DNA of 64,000 nt from JAIBJN01 sp963775625 (GTDB lineage Bacteria > Actinomycetota > Thermoleophilia > Gaiellales > Gaiellaceae). The notes under the pieces are model-generated. The model did not search any database. It worked only from the letters and a program-made list of their open reading frames with translations, and was not told the DNA's origin. Positions 7,320-15,131 of the stretch are shown here, one piece after another. The stretch's first letter is position 1; each line of letters opens with the position of its first letter. A program made the position numbers and the translations under genes. Location: NCBI GenBank assembly GCA_963775625.1, contig CAVZJM010000003.1:124001-188000 (forward strand). The letters are read 5' to 3'.

Positions 7320-8486
7320 GTGCCGAGCGTGCGCAACTACCCGTTCCAGTGGTTCTGGGACTCCTGCTTCCACGCGATCGTCTGGTCGCGCTTCGACGCG
7401 GAGCGGGCGGCGGACGAGCTGCGCGGCCTCCTCGCCGTGCAGGAGCCGGACGGGCTCATCCCCCACGTCGTCTTCTGGAAGGGCGATCTCGTCTCCCGGC
7501 TCCAGTGGCACCACCTCGAGAGCCGGACGAGCGGGCGCGTGCCGTTCCACCGCACCCCGCACACGACCGCGCAGATGCAGCCGCCGGTGCTGGCGCAGGC
7601 AGTGGAGCGCGTCGTCGACGCGGGCGCAGACGGCTTCCTCGCGGAGGCACTCCCCCAGCTCGAGCGCTACTACCGCTACCTGGCGGCCTTGCGCGACCCC
7701 GACGACGACGGGCTGATCTCGATCGTCTCGCAGTTCGAGGGCGGGCTCGACTTCAGCCCGGTCTACGACGAGTCGATCGGGCTGCGGGGAGTCGCGCCGG
7801 CGGCGCTCTTTCTCCGCTCGCGGCTCCCGCAGCTCCGGAACAAGCTGGCCAACTACGACACGGAGGCGATCTTCCGGCGCTACCGGCACCACCTCGAGGA
7901 CGTCCTCGTCAACGCCGTCTACGGCCAGGGCCTGCGCGCGCTGGCACGGCTGGCAAAGCGCGCCGGGCGCGAGGCGACGGCGCGCTGGGCCTCGCAGGCG
8001 GCCGATGTCGTCACCGAGACCCTCCTGGAGCGTTCCTGGGACGAGCAGCTCGGCCTGTTCGTCAACCTGGCCGGCCCCGACGAGCGGCGCTCGCACGTGA
8101 AGACGATCCACGGGCTCATGCCGCTCGTCCTCCCCGACCTCCCGCCGGCGATCGCCGGGCGGCTGGCCGAGCATCTCGACGACCCGCGCACCTTCGGCGC
8201 GCCCTGGCCCGTGCCCTCGGTCGCGCTCGACGAGCCCACATTCCTCCACGACCACCGGCTCCGCGGCTTCCGCTTCATCTGGCGCGGGCCGCTCTCCCTG
8301 AACACGAACTGGTTCCTCGTTCACGGTCTTCGAGGCCACGGGCACGGTGAGGCGGCCGACCGGATCGCAGAGCGTTCGCGCCAGGTCGTCGAGCGCGGCG
8401 GCTTCAACGAGTTCTACGACCCCCTTGACGGCAGGCCGGTCGGCGCCGAGCGCTTCGGCTGGGCGACCCTGGTCGCGGACATGTAG
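7320..8486 (+). CDS. GH63-like glycoside hydrolase (mannosyl/glucosylglycerate hydrolase type)
   Basis: From GTG 7320 the product has 388 residues and resembles MGH1-like (alpha/alpha)6 glycosidases that act on glycosylglycerate or related alpha-glucosides. Visible blocks are RNYPFQWFWDSCFHAIVWSR at the N-terminus, RTPHTTAQMQPP, QFEGGLDFSPVYD and the C-terminal GRPVGAERFGW. The frame stays open upstream to 7179, and family-like sequence (ARDLLAANTQTGELRGRLFRF) precedes the GTG, so the real start is probably near 7215. No ATG, GTG or TTG exists there. A TACGGT -10-like box (7203-7208) would start transcription about there. Substrate is inferred only from family. Confidence 0.75.
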   Translation: MPSVRNYPFQWFWDSCFHAIVWSRFDAERAADELRGLLAVQEPDGLIPHVVFWKGDLVSRLQWHHLESRTSGRVPFHRTPHTTAQMQPPVLAQAVERVVDAGADGFLAEALPQLERYYRYLAALRDPDDDGLISIVSQFEGGLDFSPVYDESIGLRGVAPAALFLRSRLPQLRNKLANYDTEAIFRRYRHHLEDVLVNAVYGQGLRALARLAKRAGREATARWASQAADVVTETLLERSWDEQLGLFVNLAGPDERRSHVKTIHGLMPLVLPDLPPAIAGRLAEHLDDPRTFGAPWPVPSVALDEPTFLHDHRLRGFRFIWRGPLSLNTNWFLVHGLRGHGHGEAADRIAERSRQVVERGGFNEFYDPLDGRPVGAERFGWATLVADM

Positions 8487-8497
8487 GGAGGCGGCGG

Positions 8498-8523
8498 GCG
8501 CCCGCCTGCCCGCCGGCGGGCGC
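8498..8523. terminator. GC-rich hairpin terminator
   Basis: A perfect 9-bp stem, GCGCCCGCC (8498-8506) with GGCGGGCGC (8515-8523) and an 8-nt loop, begins 12 bp after the glycosidase stop codon. No T tract follows. It separates this gene from hemQ. Confidence 0.5.
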
Positions 8524-8582
8524 GCCGCGCCCACCTTCGAGCGTACGAGGGAAGGCGTCACACGAGTGGGTACGATTGAGCC

Positions 8583-9287
8583 GTGTCTGCGGAGACTTCA
8601 ACGCAGTACGTCGCGTACACGCTCTACAAGGCCGATTCGGCCTGGCTCCGGCTCCCGATCGAGGAGCGCGCCGCCGCCAAGGACGCCTTCGCCGAGGTGG
8701 TCGAGGACTGGGCCGAGCGCATGGAGCTGCGCTCCTACAGCCTCGTCGGCGTCCGGCCCGAGGCCGACTTCATGCTCTGGAAGCTCACCGAGCGCTACGA
8801 CGACCTCCGCGAGCTCGGCACCGCCCTCAACGGGACGCCGCTGGCCGGGTGGCTGACGACGCCGTACTCCTACCTGGCCGCGAGCGAGCCGTCCCAGTAC
8901 TTCGAGGAGAAGAGCAAGCGCCCCCGCCGGGTGATCCCGCGCGGCGCGCCGTATCTCGTCGTCTACCCGTTCGTGAAGAAGCGCGAGTGGTACTCGCTCT
9001 CGATGGACGACCGCCGCCGGGCGATGCAGGAGCACGCGGCGGTCGGCAGCCGCTTCGTCACGATCACGAACCACACGACGTACTCGTTCGGGATCGACGA
9101 CCAGGAGTTCATGACCGCGTTCGAGTGCGAGGAGCCGTCCGACTTCCTCCAGCTCATGAAGACGCTGCGCGAGACCGAGGCAAGCCGTTACACCGAGCGG
9201 GACACGCCCATCTTCGTGGGCACCGCGCAGGAGATCCGGGAGATCCTCGACTCGCTCGACGGCGCGTCGACGCGCGTCACCTCGTAG
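8583..9287 (+). CDS. hemQ: Coproheme decarboxylase HemQ (chlorite dismutase family)
   Basis: A 234-residue protein of the chlorite dismutase-like family in the actinobacterial HemQ form. It decarboxylates Fe-coproporphyrin III to heme b with H2O2, the last step of coproporphyrin-dependent heme synthesis. PYLVVYPFVKKREWYSL near residue 123 holds the likely catalytic Tyr. MQEHAAVGSRF near 147 supplies the probable proximal His. The distal Arg or Gln was not assigned. GTG 8583 follows TACGAT (8571-8576) by 6 nt, with no ribosome site, so the mRNA is probably leaderless. No other heme gene is nearby. Confidence 0.9.
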   Translation: MSAETSTQYVAYTLYKADSAWLRLPIEERAAAKDAFAEVVEDWAERMELRSYSLVGVRPEADFMLWKLTERYDDLRELGTALNGTPLAGWLTTPYSYLAASEPSQYFEEKSKRPRRVIPRGAPYLVVYPFVKKREWYSLSMDDRRRAMQEHAAVGSRFVTITNHTTYSFGIDDQEFMTAFECEEPSDFLQLMKTLRETEASRYTERDTPIFVGTAQEIREILDSLDGASTRVTS

Positions 9288-9309
9288 GCGCCCCGTCCCG
9301 AACGGCCGA

Positions 9310-9480
9310 GTCCTGGGGTCAGACCCCTGGGCGTGTCCGCGCTGGACATGCTGTTGACAGCGCCCGGCGCAAGGCCTTTCGCCGGGCGCCGAGCATGTGG
9401 GGTGTGGACGGCCGCCTGTCCCCAGCGGACGCGTCAGGGGTCAGGCCCCGGGCGTGGCCGCAGCGGACGTGCCGAATCCC
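9310..9480 (+). repeat. REP-like doublet with central hairpin
   Basis: Two direct units, GGGGTCAGACCCCTGGGCGT (from 9316) and GGGTCAGGCCCCGGGCGTGG (from 9439), bracket a perfect 10-bp hairpin (GCGCCCGGCG at 9360-9369, CGCCGGGCGC at 9380-9389). The phrase CTGTCCCC plus GCGGAC lies before the second unit. The same architecture recurs in inverse orientation at 31360-31510. The element fills the gap after hemQ. The hairpin may double as the hemQ terminator. Confidence 0.65.
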
Positions 9481-9483
9481 GGC

Positions 9484-9852
9484 TCAGTAGCCGTACGTGT
9501 GCTCGTCGCGCCAAACGCGCCACATGCCGAACACGCCGGCCGCGACGGCGGCGATGCACGCGAGCGTCTCGAGCCCGCTCGTCGGGAACCACGGCGTGAA
9601 GGCGAGCCCGACCGCGGCGATCGCCAGCGCCGCGCCGCCGTAGAAGACGACGCGCGAGCGCATCGACCACATGGCGATCTCCTCGCGGTTCCGGCGCCAG
9701 AGCACGATGAGGACGTACGCGATCGCGACGAGGAAGAGCACCTGCAGGAAGCGGACGACGACCACCAGCCCGAAGCCGAGCTGGAAGACCGTGATCACGG
9801 CGGCGATCAGGACGAGGACGCCGAACGCCCTGAGTGTCGGGTTCACGTTCAT
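9484..9852 (-). CDS. Small integral membrane protein, unknown function
   Basis: 122 residues from ATG 9852. Three to four hydrophobic segments are visible (LRAFGVLVLIAAVITVFQLG, VVRFLQVLFLVAIAYVLIVL, and two near the C-terminus containing AALAIAAVGLAFTPWF and ACIAAVAAGVFGMW), so it is a polytopic membrane protein. No known family motif was recognised. Its ATG overlaps the stop of the upstream membrane gene by 4 bp (ATGA), so the pair is translationally coupled and probably works together. Confidence 0.7.
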   Translation of the reverse strand: MNVNPTLRAFGVLVLIAAVITVFQLGFGLVVVVRFLQVLFLVAIAYVLIVLWRRNREEIAMWSMRSRVVFYGGAALAIAAVGLAFTPWFPTSGLETLACIAAVAAGVFGMWRVWRDEHTYGY

Positions 9853-10205
9853 AGGCCGGTCGTGTAGGCGCGGATCGAGAGCGCCGTGGCGACCAGCGCC
9901 GCCCCCGAGAACCACAACAGCCGCCGCGCCGGCACCGGCGGCGCGTAGACCCAGGGCGCGAGAGCGGCCACGAGCGCCAGGCTCCCGTACACGGCGTGGA
10001 GCCGGTCGGGCACCGGGCTCCCGTCCGAGACCAGCAGGAGCCCGAGCGCGACCTGTGCGATCAGGAGCGCCTGGGCGAGGGCGAGCATGTGAGCGTAGAC
10101 ACGGCCCGGCGTCCGCTTCCGCCAGACGAAGGCGAGCCCCCAGCCGGCCGCGAGGCCGTTGGCGACGATCAGGACGACGGCGTTCACTGCGTGCAGCTCG
10201 CGCAC
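9849..10205 (-). CDS. Small integral membrane protein, unknown function
   Basis: 118 residues from GTG 10205, with four predicted membrane segments (AVNAVVLIVANGLAAGWGLA, MLALAQALLIAQVALGLLLV, AVYGSLALVAALAPWVY and LLWFSGAALVATALSI). The His within the third segment region (DRLHAVYG) recalls small heme-binding or quinone-linked membrane proteins, but this is not enough to name it. The stop overlaps the next gene's start by 4 bp. It is divergent from bcp, and the two start codons are only 25 bp apart. Confidence 0.7.
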   Translation of the reverse strand: MRELHAVNAVVLIVANGLAAGWGLAFVWRKRTPGRVYAHMLALAQALLIAQVALGLLLVSDGSPVPDRLHAVYGSLALVAALAPWVYAPPVPARRLLWFSGAALVATALSIRAYTTGL

Positions 10206-10230
10206 CGTTCGCAGCCTACAATTCGCATCC

Positions 10231-10686
10231 GTGGTCGAGGAGGGAAAACAGGCGCCGGACTTCGAGCTCGCCAGCGACAGCGGCGAGCCTCTGCGCCTGT
10301 CGAGCCTGCGCGGGCGCACGGTCGTCCTCTACTTCTACCCCAAGGACGACACGCCGGGATGCACGACGCAGGCCTGCGAACTGCGGGACGTGTACGGCGA
10401 GCTCGAGGAGCGCGGCGCCACGGTCCTCGGCGTCAGCCCCGACACGGAAGCCTCCCACGTCCAGTTCAAGGAGAAGTACGGCCTCCCATTCACGCTCCTC
10501 GCCGACCCCGAGCACGAGGTCGCCGAGCTCTACGGCGTCTGGGTCGAAAAGAACGCCTACGGGAGGAAGTCCATGGGGATCAAGCGCTCGACGTTCGTCA
10601 TCGACGCCGACGGGAACGTGGCGAAGGCCATGCCCGGCGTGAAGCCGGACGGCCACGCCGACAAGGTGCTAGCCGCGCTGCCATGA
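10231..10686 (+). CDS. bcp: Thioredoxin-dependent peroxiredoxin (Bcp/PrxQ)
   Basis: 151 residues from GTG 10231. The sequence is a typical PrxQ: APDFELASDSGEPLRLSSL, VVLYFYPKDDTPGCTTQACE with peroxidatic Cys and a second Cys five residues later, then KYGLPFTLLADPE and RSTFVIDADG. It reduces H2O2 and organic hydroperoxides with thioredoxin. The Cys codons here are ordinary TGC, unlike the TGA seen in the FrnE-like gene. TACAAT (10217-10222) lies 8 nt before the GTG, suggesting a leaderless mRNA. A longer ATG start at 10159 is unlikely because it would run through the divergent promoter. Confidence 0.93.
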   Translation: MVEEGKQAPDFELASDSGEPLRLSSLRGRTVVLYFYPKDDTPGCTTQACELRDVYGELEERGATVLGVSPDTEASHVQFKEKYGLPFTLLADPEHEVAELYGVWVEKNAYGRKSMGIKRSTFVIDADGNVAKAMPGVKPDGHADKVLAALP

Positions 10687-10707
10687 GGAGGGTTCGGCGA
10701 AACGCAG

Positions 10708-10823
10708 CCTGTGCCGCAGGACTGCGCTGCTCGCCCCGAGGACTGCGTCCTCCGTCGCGCCCGTAGCATTGGCTACGAGCGCTCCCTGCGTCCTTGTCTC
10801 GGAACGAGCATCGCACCCCTGCG
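10708..10823 (-). repeat. Structured intergenic repeat, copy A
   Basis: Copy A of a 116-118 bp element also found at 13312-13428 and 32652-32769. Read on the reverse strand it keeps nearly every base of the other copies from GGGGTGCGATG through GGACGCAGGGAGCGCTCGTA to CTCGGGGCGAGCAGC. The outer ends pair (CGCAGG with CCTGCG), a central hairpin forms from CGTAGC and GCTACG, and GAGGAC pairs with GTCCTC. It fills the gap between the convergent bcp and flippase-like genes, so it may act as a shared terminator or encode a small structured RNA. Confidence 0.75.
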
Positions 10824-10848
10824 ACGAGCGACGTTCCGCCAAGCCCTC

Positions 10849-11811
10849 CTAGAAAACCGCGAGCGCGAGCCGCCTGCCGCCGTGCCAGAGCGCGGCGAAG
10901 ACGAGGACAGCTGCGCCGGCGAGGATCAGAAGCGCCTGCGCTCCCACGGCGAAGGAGATGGCGTTGGTCGTGCCCACGCCGCTCGCGATCAGGATCGCAG
11001 CCCCGGCGCCGGCCTGGGTGGCCGCGCCGGCGGGGGCGATGGGAAGGGCGCCGGAGGCGGCGGCTGCGCACAGAAACGCAATCGCTACGGGGAGCGAGAG
11101 CGCGAAGCCGAGCGCGTGGAGGAGGAGGAAGAGGCCGAACGCCCGCGTGAGCCAGGAGGCGAGCACGAGCACCCACGCCTGCCAGGCGTCGCGCGGCGGG
11201 ATCACCCGCGCGCCGAGCCAGCGCGCGATGCGGAAGCGGATCAGGCGTCCGCTCGCGATCAGGCGCGGGAGCACGGCGATCACGACCGCGGCGCCGAGGC
11301 CGGCGAACGCGACGACCCCCAGGGCGGCGCGAGCGGCGCCGGACGCGTCGGCCGTCGCGGCGGCCGTGCCCGCGAGGGGCATGAGCGCCGCCGTGTCGAT
11401 CAGGCCGAGCATGAAGAGCGAGAGGCACACCGGAGCGACGCCGGCGCGGCCGTTGGTCGCTCGCCGAACGACCGCGACGCGGACGACGTCGTCGAAACGC
11501 CCCGGCAGCGCGGCGCCGGTGACGCTGGCGGCCCCGCAGGCAGCGCCGAGGGTCAGCGGCTGCGGGCGCTCGTGGGGGGCGAAGAGGCGGTGCCAGCCGA
11601 ACGCCTTGAACGCGTAGGCCACCAGGAAGAGGACGCCCGCGGCCGCGACGAGCCCCACGTTTGCCCCGCTGAAGGGCCACCCGATGCCCGCGAAGTGCCG
11701 GGCCGCGAGCACCGAGATCGAGACGGCGAGGACTCCGACCACGAGGTTCAGGGCCAGCTTCCCCCGCGGGGACCGGCACAGGTCGTAGAGCCCTCTCATC
11801 GGATGTCTCAT
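10849..11811 (-). CDS. Lysylphosphatidylglycerol synthase TM-like (UPF0104) membrane protein
   Basis: About 320 residues from ATG 11811; ATG 11799 is equally possible. Eight or so hydrophobic segments are seen, with the family-like motif ALPGRFDDVVRVAVVRR near residue 105 (usual pattern PGR..E..R). A Gly/Ala-rich re-entrant region GALPIAPAGAATQAGAGAAI is near residue 265. The family (PF03706) covers flippase domains of MprF and relatives that move lipids or lipid-linked sugars. There is no synthase domain, so only a transport or flippase role is inferred. It stands alone, with the structured repeat after its stop. Confidence 0.75.
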   Translation of the reverse strand: MRHPMRGLYDLCRSPRGKLALNLVVGVLAVSISVLAARHFAGIGWPFSGANVGLVAAAGVLFLVAYAFKAFGWHRLFAPHERPQPLTLGAACGAASVTGAALPGRFDDVVRVAVVRRATNGRAGVAPVCLSLFMLGLIDTAALMPLAGTAAATADASGAARAALGVVAFAGLGAAVVIAVLPRLIASGRLIRFRIARWLGARVIPPRDAWQAWVLVLASWLTRAFGLFLLLHALGFALSLPVAIAFLCAAAASGALPIAPAGAATQAGAGAAILIASGVGTTNAISFAVGAQALLILAGAAVLVFAALWHGGRRLALAVF

Positions 11812-11960
11812 CGGTCGAGCAGGGAACGGTCTCAACCCGCATCCGAGGTACTTGCGGCCCCGAGGAGGCAAAGACGAGGCGGGCGTGCCCGTTCCCCGTT
11901 CGGGGGATTGTACGGATACCGGACGGTCTCCTACCGTTCGAACCGGAAAGGAGTCGCAGC

Positions 11961-12317
11961 ATGGCCGAGACCGTAAGCCATGCGGCCGAGCACGATCGGT
12001 ACGAGGTGCACGAGGTTCTCGCCGGAGAGCCGGGCCTCGACCTGGGCCTCCGCTTCGAGACCCCCGACTTCGGCGGGGCCGTCGACTTCGCCTTCGCGTT
12101 TCTGGAGCGCCGCGACCCGGGCCGCGAGGGCATCGTCAGCGCGCTCGAGATCGTCCGGGTGACGGGCGCGGCGCGCGAGACCGTGTGGACCTACAGCCAC
12201 TCCCAGGCCCGCAGCAACGAACGTGATCTCGTCAGGGTCTGGGGATTCGACCCGGGTCAGGGCTGGCCCAGCCCCTACCGAACGCCGCCCCGACCGACGC
12301 CCGCTCGCAACTATTAG
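11961..12317 (+). CDS. Conserved-looking small protein, unknown
   Basis: 118 residues from ATG 11961, preceded by GGAAAGGAG. The sequence is acidic and soluble: YEVHEVLAGEPGLDLGLRFE, then GGAVDFAFAFLERRDPGREG and SALEIVRVTGAARETVWTYS. This alternating strand pattern suggests a small alpha/beta domain. No family was recognised. The last 25 residues are Pro/Arg-rich and may be disordered. It precedes the XRE gene by 62 bp, but a palindromic operator and promoter lie between, so the two are probably separate units. Confidence 0.6.
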   Translation: MAETVSHAAEHDRYEVHEVLAGEPGLDLGLRFETPDFGGAVDFAFAFLERRDPGREGIVSALEIVRVTGAARETVWTYSHSQARSNERDLVRVWGFDPGQGWPSPYRTPPRPTPARNY

Positions 12318-12322
12318 CGCCA

Positions 12323-12336
12323 GAGACTATAGTCTC
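12323..12336. promoter_or_regulatory. Perfect 14-bp palindrome, likely XRE operator
   Basis: GAGACTATAGTCTC is a perfect palindrome 44 bp upstream of the XRE gene ATG. It contains a -10-like TATAGT (12328-12333). A dimeric helix-turn-helix protein bound here would cover the promoter, so autoregulation by the downstream XRE protein is the natural reading. Confidence 0.6.
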
Positions 12337-12379
12337 GTAGAAATCCGGGGCCTGCCTTGGCACCCTTGGAGAGGCCGTT

Positions 12380-13285
12380 ATGTCCGAGCGGGGGATCGAG
12401 CTCAGCGATATCGTCGCCCAGCTAGTCGCCGATGCGCGTCGTCAGGAGGGCATGTCCATGGACGAGCTCGCCGAGCGCGCAGGCGTGCACCGGACGTACA
12501 TCGGCCTGCTCGAGCGGCGTTCCAGGCAGCCCACGCTCGCCGTCGCCGCCAACCTGGCGGAGGCGCTCGGCCTGAGTCTCTCCGAGCTCGTGGAGAAGGC
12601 GGAGCAGGACGTCGGGAACGGCGTCGTGGCCGACATCGAGCTTCCCTCCGCGCCGGTCGGGAGGCGTGCGTGGCCAGAGTGCCTGGGCGAAACCTCGCAC
12701 CTCGCCGGCGTCGCCGACCTGACGCCGGAAATGATCGGGCGGGCCATCGGGCTCACGTACCGCAGGCTCGACCTCATCGACGAGCAGATGCGTGAGTCGG
12801 GCTCTCCGCCACTCGCCAGGCTCGTCGAGCTGTCGCACCTGTCGCCGCTCGTCGCCAAGGTGCTGAGCGCGAGCGTCGCCCGGGCCTCGAATGGTCTGTA
12901 CTTCCAGAACGGCTCGGACCACGCTCCCAGCCTCCTGCCCCTGCGCCAGGGGCTCCCGGAGCTGGAGGTAGCGGCGGCGCTCGAGACCGACCGGCCCGCG
13001 AGCGGCGCCTCGACCGAGGGCCTCTATCTCACCTTCCGCTACGTGCTGGCCAATCGTGACGGCAGCTTCACGAGGGGCAAGGACTCGAGGGGCGACACAG
13101 TCGCCGTCTGGGAGGTGCGCTTCGGCGAGCTCGAGAGCGAGAGCTTCCACGTCGCAGGCGTGAAGAGCGGCGCCGGCAACGCCCGGCTGCGGAAGGAGGC
13201 GCTCGACGAAATGGAGCTCGTCTACTACGACCCGGAGCTCCTCCCGTACGCGAAGCCGACAGGCGTCTACGCGCGCGTGCGCTAA
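12380..13285 (+). CDS. XRE-type HTH protein fused to unknown C-terminal domain
   Basis: 301 residues. Residues 8-72 form an XRE helix-turn-helix (RRQEGMSMDELAERAGVHRT, YIGLLERRSRQPTLAVAANL). After a linker come about 190 residues of unrecognised sequence. They contain VARASNGLYFQNGSDHAP, GLPELEVAAALETDRPASG and TFRYVLANRDGSFTRGKDSR, then TVAVWEVRFGELESESFHVA. The acidic and charged core could be an enzyme fold (a PD-(D/E)XK nuclease comes to mind), but this is not established. The upstream palindrome suggests autoregulation. The gene stands alone beside a structured repeat, so it may be a solitary defence or regulatory protein. Confidence 0.7.
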   Translation: MSERGIELSDIVAQLVADARRQEGMSMDELAERAGVHRTYIGLLERRSRQPTLAVAANLAEALGLSLSELVEKAEQDVGNGVVADIELPSAPVGRRAWPECLGETSHLAGVADLTPEMIGRAIGLTYRRLDLIDEQMRESGSPPLARLVELSHLSPLVAKVLSASVARASNGLYFQNGSDHAPSLLPLRQGLPELEVAAALETDRPASGASTEGLYLTFRYVLANRDGSFTRGKDSRGDTVAVWEVRFGELESESFHVAGVKSGAGNARLRKEALDEMELVYYDPELLPYAKPTGVYARVR

Positions 13286-13311
13286 GAGCACGTTTCAGAA
13301 TGACGCCTCGC

Positions 13312-13428
13312 TGTCGGGGTGCGATGGTCGTTCCGAGACAAGGACGCAGGGAGCGCTCGTAGCAGGAAGCTACGGGCGCGACTGAGGACGCAGCTCTCGG
13401 GGCGAGCAGCGCGGCCCGGCGGCACAGG
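13312..13428 (+). repeat. Structured intergenic repeat, copy B
   Basis: Copy B of the 116-118 bp element, in the gap between the XRE gene and the convergent acidic-protein gene. The body is nearly identical to copies A and C, but the closing stem differs. Here GTCGG pairs with CCGGC, whereas the other copies have GCAGG with CCTGC. The A-T pair is thus replaced by C-G, and one G-C by a wobble, so pairing is kept while sequence changes. That is the best evidence for a functional fold. The remaining bases of the 192-bp gap show nothing else. Confidence 0.75.
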
Positions 13429-13477
13429 ACTTCATTTTGAGACGTGCTCTGAGGAAGTCTCCTGCGGGCCGGTTTGC

Positions 13478-14251
<774 letters not shown>

Positions 14252-14295
14252 CCCGATGACCCCCTGGTCCCAAACGTCGGTTGCGTCAGGATCCT

Positions 14296-14327
14296 ACCCG
14301 CCCAGCGGCAAACCCGCCCAGCGGCAA
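14296..14327. repeat. Two tandem 16-bp repeats
   Basis: The unit ACCCGCCCAGCGGCAA occurs twice back to back (14296-14311, 14312-14327), with a partial third start. It lies in the 235-bp gap between the acidic-protein start and tRNA-Leu. Nothing else is recognisable in that gap. Confidence 0.7.
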
Positions 14328-14486
14328 ACCGCCCTGCCCACGCCCCGGCGAGGTCAGGCCACGCCGACAGACGTGGGCCCGAGATCGACCAAGGGCTGCT
14401 CGTGAGCTGCGACTTCTGAGGCCTTCTGGCATCTTGCGGGCACCGCCGCAGCGCACATGCATGAAAGCGCCTGCTCAGACGCCTAA

Positions 14487-14570
14487 TGCGGATGAGAGGA
14501 CTTGAACCTCCACGGGCTTGCGCCCACACGGACCTGAACCGTGCGCGTCTACCAATTCCGCCACATCCGC
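14487..14570 (-). tRNA. tRNA-Leu (anticodon CAG)
   Basis: An 84-nt class II tRNA on the reverse strand. The acceptor arms GCGGATG and CATCCGC pair. The anticodon arm is CACGG-TTCAGGT-CCGTG with anticodon CAG, a long variable arm follows, and the T arm contains GGTTCAAGTCC. The discriminator base is A (complement of 14487), and CCA is not encoded. It decodes CTG, the dominant Leu codon in this genome. Confidence 0.96.
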
Positions 14571-14642
14571 GCGGAAGGCAAGTGTAGCCCGCGCGCTCCT
14601 TCGAGTAATGCTGCCCGGCGGGTATTGCTCGGAGGGGCGCTC

Positions 14643-14894
14643 CTAGCGGCGCGGGCGGTCCTCGTGCTCGTCGAGGACCGGGAGGTCGGCGAGGTCGCGC
14701 TCGACGCTCTTCACGAACTCGTCGTCCTCCTCGTCGCCCTGGATGAGGGTCAGCTTCTCCTTGCGGCGTCGTCTGGAGCGCGCGGCCCAGGCGTCCGCGC
14801 CGATGCGCTCGGACAGCCTCGGCCACTCCGCCCCGACGACGACGAGGACGGCGGCGACGAGAAGTCCGATCGCGATCCACCCCACGCCCCTCAT
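14643..14894 (-). CDS. Small single-pass membrane protein, unknown
   Basis: 83 residues from ATG 14894. One N-terminal membrane segment (GWIAIGLLVAAVLVVVGAEW) is followed by a basic patch (RSRRRRKEKL) and an acidic cytoplasmic tail (QGDEEDDEFVKSVERDLADL). Such proteins are common near tRNA genes in Actinobacteria, and their roles are unknown. The next gene is divergent, starting 40 bp away. Confidence 0.6.
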   Translation of the reverse strand: MRGVGWIAIGLLVAAVLVVVGAEWPRLSERIGADAWAARSRRRRKEKLTLIQGDEEDDEFVKSVERDLADLPVLDEHEDRPRR

Positions 14895-14934
14895 TGTAGT
14901 GCTGACCCTAAGGGACCGAGGTGTCGCGTCCGAT

Positions 14935-15114
14935 ATGAGACCAATGCCCTGGGATGTGCCGCTCTCCTTCGCCCTGCTCAGCTTCCTCGCCTGGGGGATC
15001 GTGGCGCGCGCCGTGCTGGTCTACACCCGCGTGCTGCCGCCCACCTGCGGCGGGTGCGGCCTCAAGCTCGAGCGCCGCTACCTGGGCGAGCAGGTCTGCC
15101 GCTGCGGGCACTAG
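14935..15114 (+). CDS. Small membrane protein with zinc-ribbon-like tail
   Basis: 59 residues from ATG 14935. One membrane segment (VPLSFALLSFLAWGIVARAV) leads to a compact Cys motif at the C-terminus, CGGCGLKLERRYLGEQVCRC, followed by GH. The pattern CxxC-x14-CxC resembles a rubredoxin-like zinc knuckle. The protein is too short for a family call. Its reading frame is supported by the ordered Cys spacing rather than homology. It is convergent with the following membrane protein. Confidence 0.5.
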   Translation: MRPMPWDVPLSFALLSFLAWGIVARAVLVYTRVLPPTCGGCGLKLERRYLGEQVCRCGH

Positions 15115-15131
15115 CCCGCTGAGCTTCCGCC

